Below are positions 37,536-51,534 of a stretch of 64,000 nucleotides of DNA, one piece after another. The first letter of the stretch is position 1. Each line of letters starts with the position of its first letter. Below the pieces are notes generated by a model. That model saw only the letters and a list, made by a program, of their open reading frames with translations. It was not told where the DNA came from and did not search any database. The DNA is taken from NCBI RefSeq assembly GCF_033958435.1, contig NC_134160.1, positions 15,797,001-15,861,000 of the forward strand, given 5' to 3'. This DNA comes from Carettochelys insculpta. Its lineage: Eukaryota; Chordata; Testudines; Carettochelyidae. Made by a program: the position numbers and the translations under genes.

Positions 37536-39204
37536 GCCATTTGTAGGTAGCAGGTTATGAGTTTGGCGTTCTCAGTCTAGATTCAGGTGAATGGCTGCCA
37601 ACATCATAAAGCAATCAGTGGATTCACCAGGATGGGCAGCCTGTACTTAAGAGAGGCCCAGGGCTGGCCTGGCTGGGAGATGCTGTAGGTTGGTGGATGG
37701 CAGAGCTGGGTGGAAGTCCAGGGCTGGTGTAGCAAGGGAGGCTGTGTTTGGGAACTGAAGGGCTTATAAAGTTTCTCTGCCCTACTCCTGATCTCCTCTC
37801 CCTTCCTGATTCACTAACAACATCCCAGAATTCACTGGTCCATGACATCTGTCGCTTGACAACCTGCGCAACCCTCCCTCTGCAGCCTCCGGCCCTGGCA
37901 CGGTGCCAGCAAAGCAGCAAGAAGCAGGGAGAAAAAGGTGTCAGAATCTTCAGGAGGGTGAGACTTACCGGCCTATCCCCAGGCGTAGCCTGTCTGCTCC
38001 CTCGAGAGTCCCAGATTCAGCTCCTACCAAGGACAAGTCAGCCTGAATGCCTGGAGAGGAAGTGAGTTTTCAGTGCATCCCTGGTTCAGTCCAGGTTCTG
38101 GGTGGGCCTGGGTTAAAGATCTCCATGGAAGCTCTCAGAGATGGGGAGGAGACGGTCAAAATCTTTCACGGACGGGTTCGGCATTGACTGCCATTCTCCC
38201 GCTGCCAGAGTAAGCAGCAGCCTGTTCCATCCCTACAGAGTCCAGGCTGGTGCTGAAGGGGGAGAGGGGGCACGCAGTGCCAGAAGGAGACCCCGGGCAC
38301 AGCAAACCCAGGGCTTACAGAGCAGAAGAAATCAGAATGTTGCCCATTTTAAAAGCACGGTCTTTGCAGCTGGCCTGCTCAGCAGAATCACATGGGCATA
38401 TAGCTTGCTCCCGGTCATTTGCTTGAAACCTCAGAATGGTCCTGGCTCTGAGAAAACAGCACACGAGTAAGGGCTTGTCAGTTTCCACGGGCAGGTACTG
38501 CAGAGTGCAGGCCCAGGGAGGCAGTTATCATGGCCTACCACTGTACTTGCAGGATCGCAAGCTTTCAGTTTTGTGCAACATGGATCCATTAATGCGTGAG
38601 GAACGAATCTTCTCCCAGGAGACTTGCGAGAGGCGGTGTTTGTTTGAGGGGCACTTTAGGAAAACATTTCATGAGGTTGGGCTTTGTTTGTTTAGGAAGC
38701 CTGGGGCAGAATCCCAGCCAGCTCATCTGGGTGAGAAAGGTTAGGAATCTGATCGATCACTAATGCAGATGACTCGTGCCCTAATACCATGGCCAGTCCC
38801 TGCTGATTGTAGTAAACAATAGCTTTGGCCAGGCACGAAGACTTCCTTTGTGGGTTTGTCAGTTCCCTGATCTGCTCCAGGGCTCCTGCATGGCCTGGCG
38901 AAAAGTCTCTGAATCTCTGCAGGTGTGACCCAGCCTCTTTGCGCAGCGAGGCTGGTGCCGAGGGCTTCAGGGCAGTCCCGAGACCCTGCCCTTGCTCCGA
39001 GATGGCCCCCACAGCCTGGGGTGCAGGGGCAGCTCTGGGAAGAATGGAAGGCGAGAGAGGTTGTCCTGGAAGAGGGAGTAGCAGGAGCAGTGAAGGAAAG
39101 GGCTACAGGGCTAGGGACCTCAGCCATCTTCGACCAAGGCCAGCGCAGACACCAGCCCAGGGATGAATCCTGCCTCTGGGGCCTCCATTCTCCAGCCATA
39201 CAGT
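37536..39204. other. Unassigned sequence
   Basis: No exon or repeat I can support. Confidence 0.35.
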
Positions 39205-39370
39205 GGCCACAGTAAGAATGAAATGGCCATTCTGGGTCAGACCACTGGTATCCTGTCTTCCAGCACTGGCCTTTGCCAGACGCTTCAACCAGCAGAGCAG
39301 GGTAATCGTTGAGAGATCCATCCCTGACCGTCCAGGCTCAGCTTCAGGCAAGCAAAGGCTCACCAGCACC
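39205..39370. mobile_element. Interspersed repeat fragment (GGGTCAGACC family)
   Basis: GGCCATTCTGGGTCAGACCA, GGTATCCTGTCTTCCAGCAC, CTTTGCCAGACGCTTCA. I recognise this as a frequent reptile repeat but cannot assign its class. Confidence 0.4.
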
Positions 39371-40299
39371 TGGAGCGAGTTGCTCTGTCCCAGGGCACCA
39401 AGAGCTAAAGCCATTTGTGCATGAGAGGTGCTCAGGTACATCACCAATGATGGGATCTCAAGAAGCAGGGAAAGCTGAGGAATCCTGGAATCACCAGATG
39501 AGCAGCAAGTCCTCGGTCTGACCCTGACAGACACTCTACAGTGTTTGCTCTCACTGGGGATACCCACTTCGTGCTGTTGGCACCTGAGTGCACAAAGCCA
39601 CCAGTGTGGCTGGAAAACCCTCGGGCTCCACAATCTTCTCAAGCAGCTCAGTGCAGATGAGGAGAAGAGAGTCACAAACAGAGCGAAGGATCATCTCTAT
39701 CTAACTCCCACCGGCTTTCCCACAACCCAGGCACCTGATGTGTCAATGACAATGGGCAGAACCATTCACAGTAACACACAATTTGACTTCAAAACAGGGA
39801 TTAGAACCAGGAGCCAAAGTTTTGCAGTGCACTGGGGGAGATAAAACTGAAATTAACCAAGGGCCACATGCAGCCTGGGGCTGATAGAAAGTTAAGGAAG
39901 TCAAACGTGTGGAGCTCATTCTTCGGTAGGCCTTGCTGAAGGCAGGGAGGGACATAGCCCAGCCCAGGACATGCAGCTCAGGCAACCTCTCACCTTCATG
40001 GAAAGGAGGAAGAAATTTAAGTGAGTCTGCACACCGATAAAGCGAGATCGCACCCAGCTGCTGCTTCTCTAGCGCAGAGAGCAGATAATGCGCATGGCCC
40101 CTCATTTCCCACCATGGGAGGGTCCTCGGGGCATGTGTCCTTGTTAGGGCAGTGCAACCAAGGGCCTGATTATTACAGATCCCATGGCACTTTGTTTAAG
40201 GGAAGGGATGATCTGGTTAAACTCTGTGTCCTGGTTAAAACCCCATCAGGACATGACATCCTGCCTGATGCTATCCTCCAGCGCTGTACAATCATTCCT
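39371..40299. other. Unassigned sequence
   Basis: Nothing supported. Confidence 0.35.
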
Positions 40300-40640
40300 G
40301 CATTCCACCCCGAATCACCAGCCTGCCTGCTTTGCCCAAAGGAGGAACGATTGGACAGAGAGTGGCATGACATGCCCAGCATCACATAAGTCAGTGCCAG
40401 AGCACAGACCATGTTCACACAGCCTACCTTCGCCTCTAGAAACTGGCCATCAAACTGGTTTTTAGTCCCAGTTCTGACTGGTGTTTTTTATTTAATCTCT
40501 TTGTTCCTCAGTTTCCTCGTCTGAAATACAGTGATAATGTTTAGCTGCCCCACAAGGCCTTTGCCTGAGGCTAGAGTCATTAACGTTTTGCAAGCGCTTT
40601 GGGGTTCAAAGATACAAGGTGTTAGAGGAAGGCAAAGTGT
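40300..40640. mobile_element. CORE/MIR-like SINE fragments
   Basis: 40300-40430 reads as a reversed copy (ATGCCCAGCATCACATAAGTCAG). 40467-40640 reads forward: TTTAATCTCTTTGTTCCTCA, GTTTCCTCGTCTGAAATACA, CAAGCGCTTTGGGGTTCAAA, the core and LINE-2-like tail pattern. Confidence 0.5.
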
Positions 40641-40936
40641 TAGTCTTGGCTGGTCTCGGCTGCTCCCTGGCTCAACCCGCCAGACCTCACAGCCTACCTT
40701 GAATCTGCAAATAATAATCTTCTTTGTGCCCAGCACTGCACTGTGAGCTGTTACACAGCTGCCATCTCCACCCCAGACACAGCCCCATTTCGTTGGCAGG
40801 CAAAACGCCCCCCCCGCCCACGTGGATTCTTTGGTTTGCTGCTGTGCATTCCCTGTCCCAAAGAAATTACAAGACAAGGGCAGGTGTGCAGGAGCCAGGG
40901 CAGGATGGAGGCACAGTCCCCTGGAGACTCTGTGCA
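40641..40936. other. Unassigned sequence
   Basis: No gene seen. Confidence 0.3.
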
Positions 40937-40969
40937 GGATGAGAATCATCATCATCAATAACCGTGGGC

Positions 40970-41512
40970 TCAGCGCCCGTTGGTGTCTGATGCCTCTCTC
41001 ACTATTTCCTTCCATCTTTCCCCATCCAGTGCGGAGTGGCTTAGTTTCTGTAGACTAGCTCCGCACCCATCTACTGTATCATCTATCCAGTGTCTGTGGG
41101 GTCTGCCTCTCCTAGCTGAGCCATCCATTAGGCCGAATACCAGGGTCTTGATTTTTCGTTCATCGTTCATTCTGCAAATATGTCCAAAAAGTTGTAGCTT
41201 CCGTTTTATAAACTTCTGCAACAGGTTCTCTTTCGGCTGTATCTTCCTGTATAATTTCTCATTGGTGACCTTCTGCATCCATCCTATTCTCCGAATCTTT
41301 CTATAACAACTCCTTTCGAACGCCCTTCGTATCTTTTGTTCTCATCCATGTCTCACATCTGTACAACATGCTGCTGAATACACATGTTTTCAAGACACTC
41401 AGCTTTGCTCTTAAGCTAATCACTTTGCTTTTCCAGATCTTATCCATTGCCTTCAAACTCACTCTTGCTTTTGCTATTCTAGTTGCTATTTCCTTCTTAC
41501 AGTCTAGATCAT
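40970..41512 (-). pseudogene. RTE ORF2 C-terminal part
   Basis: After the CR1 insertion the RTE frame resumes at DLDCKKEIATRIA (about 41500) and ends with KRKLQLFGHICRMNDERKIK, ARRGRPHRHWIDD and DGERWKEIVREA. LGHI.R...RGRP...W.DD is a standard C-terminal signature of this LINE clade. Stops and frameshifts are present between 41450 and 41280. Confidence 0.8.
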
Positions 41513-43051
41513 ATCATAGAATCATAGAATCATAGAACACTAGGACCGGAAGGGGCCTCGAGAGGCCATCGAGTCCGGTCCCCTGCCCCGACGGCAGGAC
41601 CGACCACCATCTACACCATCCCTGATAGACATCTATCTAATCTGTTCTTAAATATCTCCAGCGAGGGAGATTCCACAACCTCCCTTGGCAACTTATTCCA
41701 GTACTTGACCACCCTGACAGTTAGGAACTTTTTCCTAATGTCCAACCTAAACTTCCCTTGCTGCAGTTTAAGTCCATTGCCTCTTGTTCTCTCCTCAGAG
41801 GCCAAGAAGAACAAGTTTTCTCCCTCCTCCTTATGACACCCTTTAAGATATCTGAAAACCGCTATCATGTCCCCCCTCAATCTTCTTTTTTCCAAGCTAA
41901 ACAAGCCCAATTCTTTCAGCCTTTCTTCATAAGTCATGTTCTCCAGACCTTTTATCATTCTAGTTGCTCTTCTCTGGACCTTCTCTAATTTCTCCACATC
42001 TTTCTTGAATTGGGGTGCCCAGAACTGGACACAATATTCCAGCTGAGGTCTAACCAGCGCAGAGTAGAGCGGTAGAATGATTTCTCGTGTCTTGTTCACA
42101 ACACACTTGCTAATGCATCCCAGAATCATGTTTGCTTTTTTTTGCAACAGCAACACACTGTTGACTCATATTTAACTTGTGATCTACTAGAACCCCTAGA
42201 TCCCTTTCTGCTGTACTCCTTCCTAGACAGTCTTTTCCCACTCTGTAGCTGTGTCTACACGTGCACGCTACTTCGAAGTAGCGGCACTAACTTCGAAATA
42301 GCGCCCGTCGCGGCTACACGCGTCGGGCGCTATTTCGAAGTTAACTTCGACGTTAGGCGGCGAGACGTTGAAGTCGCTAACCTCATGAGGGGATCGGAAT
42401 AGCGCCCTACTTCGACGTTCAACGTCGAAGTAGGGACCGTGTAGATGATCCGCGTCCCGCAACGTCGAAATTGCCGGGTCCTCCATGGCGGCCATCAGCT
42501 GGGGGGTTGAGAGATGCTCTCTCTCCAGCCCCTGCGGGGCTCTATGGTCACCGTGGGCAGCAGCCCTTAGCCCAGGGCTTCTGGCTGCTGCTGCTGCAGC
42601 TGGGGATCCATGCTGCAGGCACAGGGTCTGCAACCAGTTGTCGGCCCTGTGTATCTTGTGTTGTTTAGTGCAACTGTGTCTGGGAGGGGCCCTTTAAGGG
42701 AGCGGCTTGCTGTTGAGTCCGCCCTATGACCCTGTCTGCAGCTGTGCCTGGCACCCTTATTTTGATGTGTGCTACTTTGGCGTGTAGACGTACCCTCGCA
42801 GCACCTATTTCGATGTGGTGCCGCGCAACGTCGAAGTTGAACATCGACGTTGCCAGCCCTGGAGGATGTGTAGACGTTATTAATCGAAATAGCCTATTTC
42901 AAAATAAGCTATTTCGATGTTGGCTTCACGTGTAGATGTAGCCTGTATGTGTGAAACAGATTATTCCTTCCTAAGTGCAGCACCTTACATTTATCTTTAT
43001 TAAACTTCATCCTGTTTACTTCAGACCATTTCTCTAATTTATCTAGATCAT
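41503..43051 (-). mobile_element. CR1 LINE inserted into the RTE element
   Basis: Reversed CR1 from the ATCATAGAATCATAGAATCA 3' end (41513) to its 5' truncation at about 43051. It is interrupted by a MITE at 42248-42943. The 181-codon frame 42156-41611 encodes the ORF2 C-terminus ([40 protein letters not shown]). The 10-mer TCTAGATCAT occurs at both junctions (41503-41512 and 43042-43051), as target duplication or microhomology. Confidence 0.9.
42248..42943. mobile_element. Harbinger-type MITE, young (696 bp), inside the CR1
   Basis: Ends GCTGTGTCTACACGTG and CACGTGTAGATGTAGCC are inverted repeats. TGTA flanks both sides (42244-42247, 42944-42947), and deleting the element restores a continuous CR1. 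Numerous intact TTCGAA and CGACGTT palindromes show little CpG decay. The interior (42480-42770) is GC-rich and non-coding. Confidence 0.88.
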
Positions 43052-45511
43052 GTTTTGTTATGTTTTGTTGCTCCCCAGATATGTGAACTTCTCTACGTTT
43101 TCTAGTTCAATACCATCGACACTGATCTCCAAATACCATTGTTTTTGTTTTATCGATGTTCATAATCAGTCCATTCTGCTTCCCTTCTTTGTTTAATACC
43201 TGCACAGTTTTCTCTAGCTTCTCCTCATCTTCCTCAATGATAACTATATCATCTGCAAACACTCAAGTTGTTAATTCTTTTCCCAGGCACAGATACCCCT
43301 TCTACCTCTTCCTTGATCTTGTCCATCGCTCTGTCCAGGTGTGCGATGAAGATACTTGGCGATATTGGATCTCCTTGTCTCGTACCTCTACTTGTTTTAA
43401 ACCAACTTCCCAACTCCCCACATATTCTCACCGCTGCCTCTGCATTGTCATTGATATCCTTCAACAACCGTATCAGTCTGCTATCCACTTCATATGACTC
43501 CAACACCACCCAAGTCACTTTCTGATCTATACTGTCAAATGCCTTTTGAAAATCGATGAAGCAAGTGTATACGTTCTTGTTCTTTCATCGAGCTTTCTCC
43601 GCTATCAGTTTTGGTGCCAATATCTGCTGTATGGTACTTCTATCTTTTCTAAACCTTGCTTGCTCATCTGCTATATGTTCCTCTATCTGTGATCTTAGTC
43701 TCTCAGTCAGTATCATCATCAGCACCTTGCCTAGACGACTCGTTAGGGCAATTGTTCTGTAGTTCTTGCACTTCAATGTACTTCCATTCTTGGGTATTGT
43801 CATTAGCACAGATCTTGCCCATTCCTTAGGCGCCTTCCCTTCTTTCCATGCTATCTTATATAGTCGGTGTATTTCTTGAATCATGCTTTCTCCGCCATAT
43901 TTGATCATCTCTTCTGTGATCTTATCATTTCCAGGGCTCTTGTTCTTTAGTCGTTTCACTGCTTTTTCTACTTCCTCCTTCAAAATATTGGTCTTGCTCT
44001 CGATGCTTGGTGGAGATATCTCTTTCAGTTCTTCAATCAGTCCCTCTGAAACACTCGGGTCCAACTGTGCTTTGTACAGGTCAGTGCAGTATCTTATCCA
44101 TCGCTGCACAGTCTTTTCCCTGTTCATGAGCACTTCTTTGTTCTCATCTTTGATCGACATCTGCTTCAGTTGCCATTTCCCATTGATATTTCTAATTGTC
44201 TTATACACCTCCCTGGTCTTACATTCGCCATAATAACTCTTCTACCTATATCTTCATAATACGTATATCTTCACACTGCTCCTCTAACCATTTCTCCTTA
44301 TCCTTTCTGGCTGCTTTCCTTACCTCATCGCATTTCACCCTATATTGCTGTTCTGCCATCTCAGAAACATGCCTTCTGATCTTCAACACTCTCTTCTCTT
44401 GAACCAACTTCAGTGTCTCCTGGGTAATCCACTTCTTATTGATCTTCTTCTGGAACAGTCTGCTCAATTTTCTCTTCTATAGCGATGGCTGTCCCTCCGA
44501 CTCTCTTATCTAGGTCTTTCTCTGTGGCGATATTCTTAATCTTCTCTTCAAGCACTGCTCTGTATGCATTCCCTGTTTCTTCCTCACATAGTCTCGCCAC
44601 ATCTCTTCTTTTCTTAAACTGTGTCTTACACTTTCTTTTGAGTTTTATCTTGATGTTTGCTATCACTAGACTGTGGTCTGAATATATATCTGCTCTTTGG
44701 AAAGTTCGGCACTGCTGTACTGATGTTATTCATCTTCTTCTTATCACAGTCATATTTATCATATTCTTGGACTTCCCATCATTCGATCACCACGTCCATT
44801 TCCTACAGTCCTTTTGTTGGAATCTCGTGTTGCAGATCACCATCTCATACTCTGCAGCAAACTCTAGCAGTTTCTCACCTCGTTTGTTTCTTTCTCCATA
44901 TCCAAACTTTCCTTTGACTTTCTCCCTACCTTCGTTATCCGTTCCAACCTTTGCATTCCAATCTCCTCCGATGATCAACACAACTTTCTTTGGTATCTCC
45001 TCCACTGTCTTTGTCAAATCTTTATACAATAGGCCAATCTCTTCCTCCGTACTGTCCAACTGGGTGCATACACCTGAATGACTGAGATGTTGAACGGTTT
45101 TGCTTCGAATCTCACTACCATCATTTTTGCACTCACCAGTTTGTATCCTAATAATGCTCTTCTAGCTGTTTTGCTATGAAGGAATCTGACTCCTGCTTCA
45201 TGCTTCATTTCGTTTCCTGACTAGATGACTTCACAACTGCAAATGTCTCCTAATCCCATCCAACGCATCTCTGCCAGTCCAAGTATATTGCATTGGTATC
45301 TCTCCATCTCCTTCCAAAGCAGCTCTAATTTTCCAGGTGTCCACAGTGTTTGGACGTTCCATGTTGCAATGGATAGCATATGTGGTAGTTGTAATTTTCT
45401 TGTGGTAGCCAATTTATCGACCCAACCCAGACCGCTCGATTGGTATCGCGGACCTTGTTTATCTGGGCGACGTCCGAGCCGGCATCTTTTATCATTTGGT
45501 TGTACTGGCAT
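43052..45511 (-). pseudogene. RTE ORF2: endonuclease and reverse transcriptase part
   Basis: Minus strand, 5' to 3': APE-type endonuclease with LSIATWNVQTLW (45400s), NILGLAEMRW, GGDWNAKVGTD (about 44960), NTRFQQKDCRKWTW, and SDHSLVIANI (about 44660). Reverse transcriptase follows: PLNNKSPGNDKITEEM-like finger region, MTIPKNGSTLKCKNYRTIAL (about 43800), TRQGDPISPSIF (about 43380) and the catalytic FADD at 43259-43248. A frameshift lies just before FADD. Frames 45511-45221, 45208-45014, 45059-44787, 44666-44436, 44467-44246, 44208-43585 and 43518-43249 are all pieces of one former ORF. Confidence 0.83.
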
Positions 45512-45600
45512 CAGATTTCATTCGTATTGTTGTTTGATGGTCAGTGCATCAACACACATCTGACCAACCCTCCCCCTTCATCCAGGCTTGGGACTGGCAT

Positions 45601-48329
45601 GGAGCTCATAGAGGCTTCACGGCGGAGTTGCAGGATGAGAGGCGCAGTGTAAATCCTTTTTTCCAACGCTGCCATCTCAGGCCATTGAGGGACAGTGCAG
45701 CATGCCCTGCCACAGTTCCAGGGCTCAGAACAGTAAACCCAGCCCCACTGACATGGGCCAAATGGAGGGGTCTGAGAATCCTCTTGACATGCCTCATTTC
45801 CAGGCCCTAAACAGAGCAAAATCCTTTGCAGTAATGGGCCTGATTCTGGTTTCGGTGACTCCAGCATGAGTCAGGAGCTGTGCTGCTGAGGCCAGTGGAG
45901 TGGTGAGGTATAAGAAGGGCAAAGAAGAAGTGTGAGGCTTGGCGTGGCAGCACCACGAGCACCCAGCTGGTAGGACAGCTACGCTTTGCAGCTGAGGCAT
46001 GAGCCTGTCCCTACAGGAGAACTGGGCTCCACCCTCAGCTATTCCTGGTGTCCCCTGGGTGATTCTACTATCCCTGGGTGTGTGGAAGAGCTAATGGGGC
46101 TTCTTAGCCTCCCATGGCTTTGTTCAAGCTTAATCCTTGGCAGGGACTCAGCTGGGCCCACACGGGGATCCATGTGGATTCTCCATGGTGCTTTTCTTTC
46201 CTGGCTCTCCAGGTGCTTCTTAAAGGTTGGCCGGGCGGGGGGACATGGGGGGGACTCTGTCAGGACCTCCAGTTTGCAAAGGGACATGAGAGGATGCACG
46301 TGTTTTGAACAAACTGAGGCAGGTGGTGGGTGTGCCAGGAAGAACCCCCAGCTCCCAGAACCAGGGCCCCCGTCGCGGTTAGCAGAGTACAGGTGTAGCA
46401 GAGTACATGTCGCCCTGAATGTCTGGCCACCGAGGGTATAATGGGAACAGTCACCAGCTGCAGAGGGTCGGATCTTCAGCTCAAGTTGTAGCAATGCAGG
46501 CTGAGGTCTCAAGACGATGGCCGTCAAAGAGTGACTTACTGTGACAGTCCCTATCTGCTATCCCTCCCTAGGCCACGCTGCTCCTGAAGCTCTCCTGGTC
46601 CTTGTTCCTGGGATACATGTCAGTGTCTTGTGGCATTTTCCTCTCTGTAGAAGCCTTTCCTGAGCACATGAGGGACCTGCCCTGCAGCTCAGACCTCTAG
46701 CATTAGCCTCTCTGTGATGCCCTGTCAACCTTTCTAGCACTTCCTCTACCATGTGGTTGTACCATCCCACAGCACACCCAACCTTCATGTTGGGGTGCTG
46801 CTTCCACAATCCCTCAGAGGGTGCAGCACCAACTGCCCCATTGCCAACCCCACATGGTGCTATATTTTAAGTGCTCATTGGTGCCTCCTACCTAGCTCAG
46901 CCCTGCTGAGTTTGTGAAACCTGACCTGCTCCCAGTGCCAGCAGGCACAGCTTACCCACCACACAGAAATGAACCCATAGTAAAACAGAATTAAAGCCTT
47001 CCCATCTAGCTGAGGTTTTTCTGCAGTGCCTATCGCCACAGCATCTAAGTGCTGAGTTCCCTTGTAATCATCTCTAGAGTGCCCTGTATCTCTCATGGCT
47101 TCAATAACTCTCATGAAACGCTGCTGCGGAAATCTCTGGCAGTGTTTCCAAACGCTGCAGCTCACAGCTCTGATTCAGCCGACTTTGGGCAATTACTGCA
47201 GCACACTGCTGATCTGGTATCTCGGGGAGTCTTACAGCAGGCTGCTTTTGGGTTGGGGTCATCGCTAAGTAATCAACCCATCAATGAGCAAGTGTAGCAA
47301 GAAAGAATCAACCTCCAAAACAATCCTCTACAGGGGGATGCAGGCGTCTGACTTTAGCCACTCCGACGAGCTGTGGAGAGCCCTAGTGCTCCCTGTTTGA
47401 TGGCAGTGCAGCCTCCTGTCGAAGGAGAACCCCCTCGGGCTTTTAGCATCATCCCATGTTGAGAGAGTGGGACACGCTTGAGCTCCCTGCTCCATGCACT
47501 GCCGTTCTTCCCACAGGCTGTCACAAGAGGGGAAGGGCATTAGACGGCTGCAAGTGCATCTGGGCAAATTCCATTCACCACATGCTGCTGTAAGGCCCCA
47601 TTCTGTTGACTGTGTGTCACTGGGGAATCTGGGCCTGTTCCAGCCACTCTACACTGTTGACTTCCCAGTCGGAATTCAGTGCATTAGGCTGGACTTAGAG
47701 GCTGTGCCCAATAACACTGTAATACACGAGGTAAAAGTACAAGAGGGGGCCATTACTAACATACTGGATCCTGAGCAGCTCAGCTGGTCCCTGGAGGCTA
47801 AAGGAAGCAGAATCCCAAGGTACCCTGTGAATCTGGGGTATGTGTTTGGTGCCTACCACCCTGAGGTCTTGATCCCCCTTTAGGGACCCCATGTGCTTCT
47901 CCAATACCATCCTCCCGCCAGTTGTGAGCCAGGCAGTGATCTGAGCTGCTTGGAAAGAAATCTGATCCTCATTACAATTCCAAGAAGTACATACGGAACT
48001 CCACAGTCAGCTGATGCCTGTTTGACTAACTGCCCCAAAGCCAAGGCAGAATCTGCTCTCAGCCACAACAGCTCATTGGCCTCCTCTGCCATCCTATGTG
48101 CTCTACCAGTGTCATGTACCTCTGCAGAACACCACATGGAGCTGGGTCAGTAACCCCAGAGACCTGTCCTCTACAACAGCCAGGCTGGTGGGATTACTTA
48201 GCCAGCAAAACCACGGCCAAGTGCTGAGATTCAGTGCCCCTGTGCAGAGGGTCTCTCATCTCTGCAGGCAGGGAGGGCAGCATGGGACCCTCTAGTGCCA
48301 CGCTGGGCAGCTTTAAGGCCAATGTACTC
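45601..48329. other. Unassigned sequence, presumed 3' side of NKAIN1
   Basis: About 2.7 kb without recognised repeats. If NKAIN1 has a small terminal exon and 3' UTR, they may lie here or nearer the exon at 50508. I could not find a clear acceptor followed by the expected last codons. Confidence 0.35.
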
Positions 48330-48510
48330 CACACCTGTACCTGTACTTGTGTGGCTGCTCAGGAAATATTCAGCTGATTAGCAGAGTGCCCACGGCAGGT
48401 TTTGTGTTCCTATTGGTGGTGCACATTTACATATGCCTTGGTGCACATAAAATTTATTCTGCACATAGCCAGAGAAGATTAGCGGGACCATTGCTCCACA
48501 CCAAAACATC
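48330..48510 (-). mobile_element. Short hAT-like element, reversed relative of 37335-37535
   Basis: Shares, in reverse, the GGGCACTCTGCTAATCAGC block (48369-48391 region) and the ATAAAATTTATTCTGCACAT block. Confidence 0.55.
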
Positions 48511-49059
48511 GTGGATCTCTGCCCCTAGAGCTTGCAGCACACGGGGTGGAAGAGACAGGTGAGCGGCGAGTCTGCAGGCCTCCAAGTTATTTAACATTTT
48601 TGCTGCAGCTGTGCCTATGGTCAGCCAAGCTGGCTCCTGCTGGGCTACCACTGTATGGTCATAAAGTAAATAATGGGCCCTGCTCCAACGAGTTTGTCTG
48701 AAATAACATTGAGAGCAAAGCTGAGTCATTGCAGAAGCCAGGTAGCAGCCTTCATGTGGAACTTACGCGACAAAACACTTATCTGGTTCTCTGTCATCTC
48801 ACCACTGGGAGCTGTGGACTAACTCAATCCTTGGCATAGCACCACTGGTTTCACACCGCACCGCAATACCTTCCCCCTCTTTGTAACAGCCAGGTCCCTA
48901 GTCATCTGCTATGGGCTGTTTCCCTTTCTAGCCAAGAGTGGGGCTCAGAAGAAAAGAGGCCTTAGTTCTGAAGGTGAGAAGGAGTCTTGGACAAAGTGTG
49001 GAGGAAGGATACAGCAGCCTTCTGGATGTATCTGTCTTAGGGCTGCCTTCTCTCTGCAT
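48511..49059. other. Unassigned sequence
   Basis: Nothing supported. Confidence 0.3.
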
Positions 49060-49230
49060 ATGTAATTGCACTGCATGCCCTTGGATTTACATACAAGACT
49101 TAAAACACAATTAATTATTGGCAGCCGGCAAAGCCTGAATGAGGCTAATCCCTTTAGATTTTGCATCGTTATCTCATTTTAGCATTTATCTAGTTAAGCT
49201 TAATGGGCAGGGAGAAAATGAGGTTGCACT
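49060..49230. promoter_or_regulatory. Candidate conserved non-coding element near NKAIN1 3' end
   Basis: AT-rich unique block with ACAATTAATTATTGG, GAGGCTAATCCC (bicoid/OTX-type core) and AGTTAAGCTTAATGG. About 1.3 kb beyond the last visible coding exon. Could equally be 3' UTR. Function inferred. Confidence 0.3.
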
Positions 49231-50728
<1,498 letters not shown>

Positions 50729-51039
50729 CTACAGCAACAGGGTGCTTCCTGTGGTAGGGAGCAGCAGGGCCCGTGTGGGGGTGGCTGAGCCGTGTGCCAG
50801 ATTGTGTGAGTACATGACAGGCAGGACAGCGCGCTGGCACCCAAGCACGACCCCTTGGGCCTGCAGGAGGTGGAAATCCACAGTGACCCCCTCGGAAGCC
50901 AGTGCCACGTCCCAGCAGTAGAGTCCAGGTAAGCGAAAGGGGACCCAGCCCAGCACGGGAGCACATGGCTTGCGAGCTGAGCACATGCATCCCAGCCACC
51001 TTCCCACTGCCTGGGTGGAAGATAAATGCAGGAAAGGAG

Positions 51040-51330
51040 CCGGACTGACCTTAGAAATCCCTCCAGCTCTTTTCTACTCAATACACCAGAGCTCGCGCTT
51101 CATGCTGGACAAGTGGGTAGAATTACCCTCTTGTTGTATCCAAAGTAGGCATTTAAGGAGAATTATGGGTGACTTGAGTCTCATTCACAGTGTGTAATTT
51201 AGGGGAATTACAGACACTGATAGATCAGTTTTCATTTCTGTGATGGCTGTGATTTCCATCCGACAGCTTAATCCTCTTTTCAGCAGCATTAATACAAGGA
51301 GCTCGGTTATTGTTTTAAGAGTCCATTACT
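51040..51330. promoter_or_regulatory. Candidate intronic conserved element
   Basis: Repeat-free AT-rich block with GAGAATTATGGGTGACTTGA, GTGTGTAATTTAGGGGAATT, CAGCTTAATCCTC and GCAGCATTAATACAAGG. Lies 0.5 kb inside the NKAIN1 intron. Inferred only. Confidence 0.3.
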
Positions 51331-51534
51331 GGTCTACGAGCCCTGGGGGCCGCCCCAGAATACACGCATCTGCTCTGGAGAAAAAAGGAAATGCAAACAT
51401 ACTCCAGCACAGACCAGAGGCCATGCAGAGCACAAGTGCCCAGAGGCAGTGCAAGTTGGCTGTTCCCAGGGGAGAGGCTGCAGCTGGCTAAGTGGGCAGA
51501 CAGCTACTCCCTCCTCCACAGAGCAGATCTTACA

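Larger units (their letters stand above)
40937..45600 (-). mobile_element. RTE-clade non-LTR LINE, nearly full length, split
   Basis: Removing the insertion at 41513-43051 leaves about 3.1 kb, close to the usual RTE length of about 3.2 kb. The 3' end is an ATGATGATG-type tail (rc of ATCATCATCATC at 40947), typical of RTE elements. It encodes endonuclease, reverse transcriptase and a C-terminal region in that order, now broken into about eight frames. The 5' limit is approximate. Confidence 0.82.
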
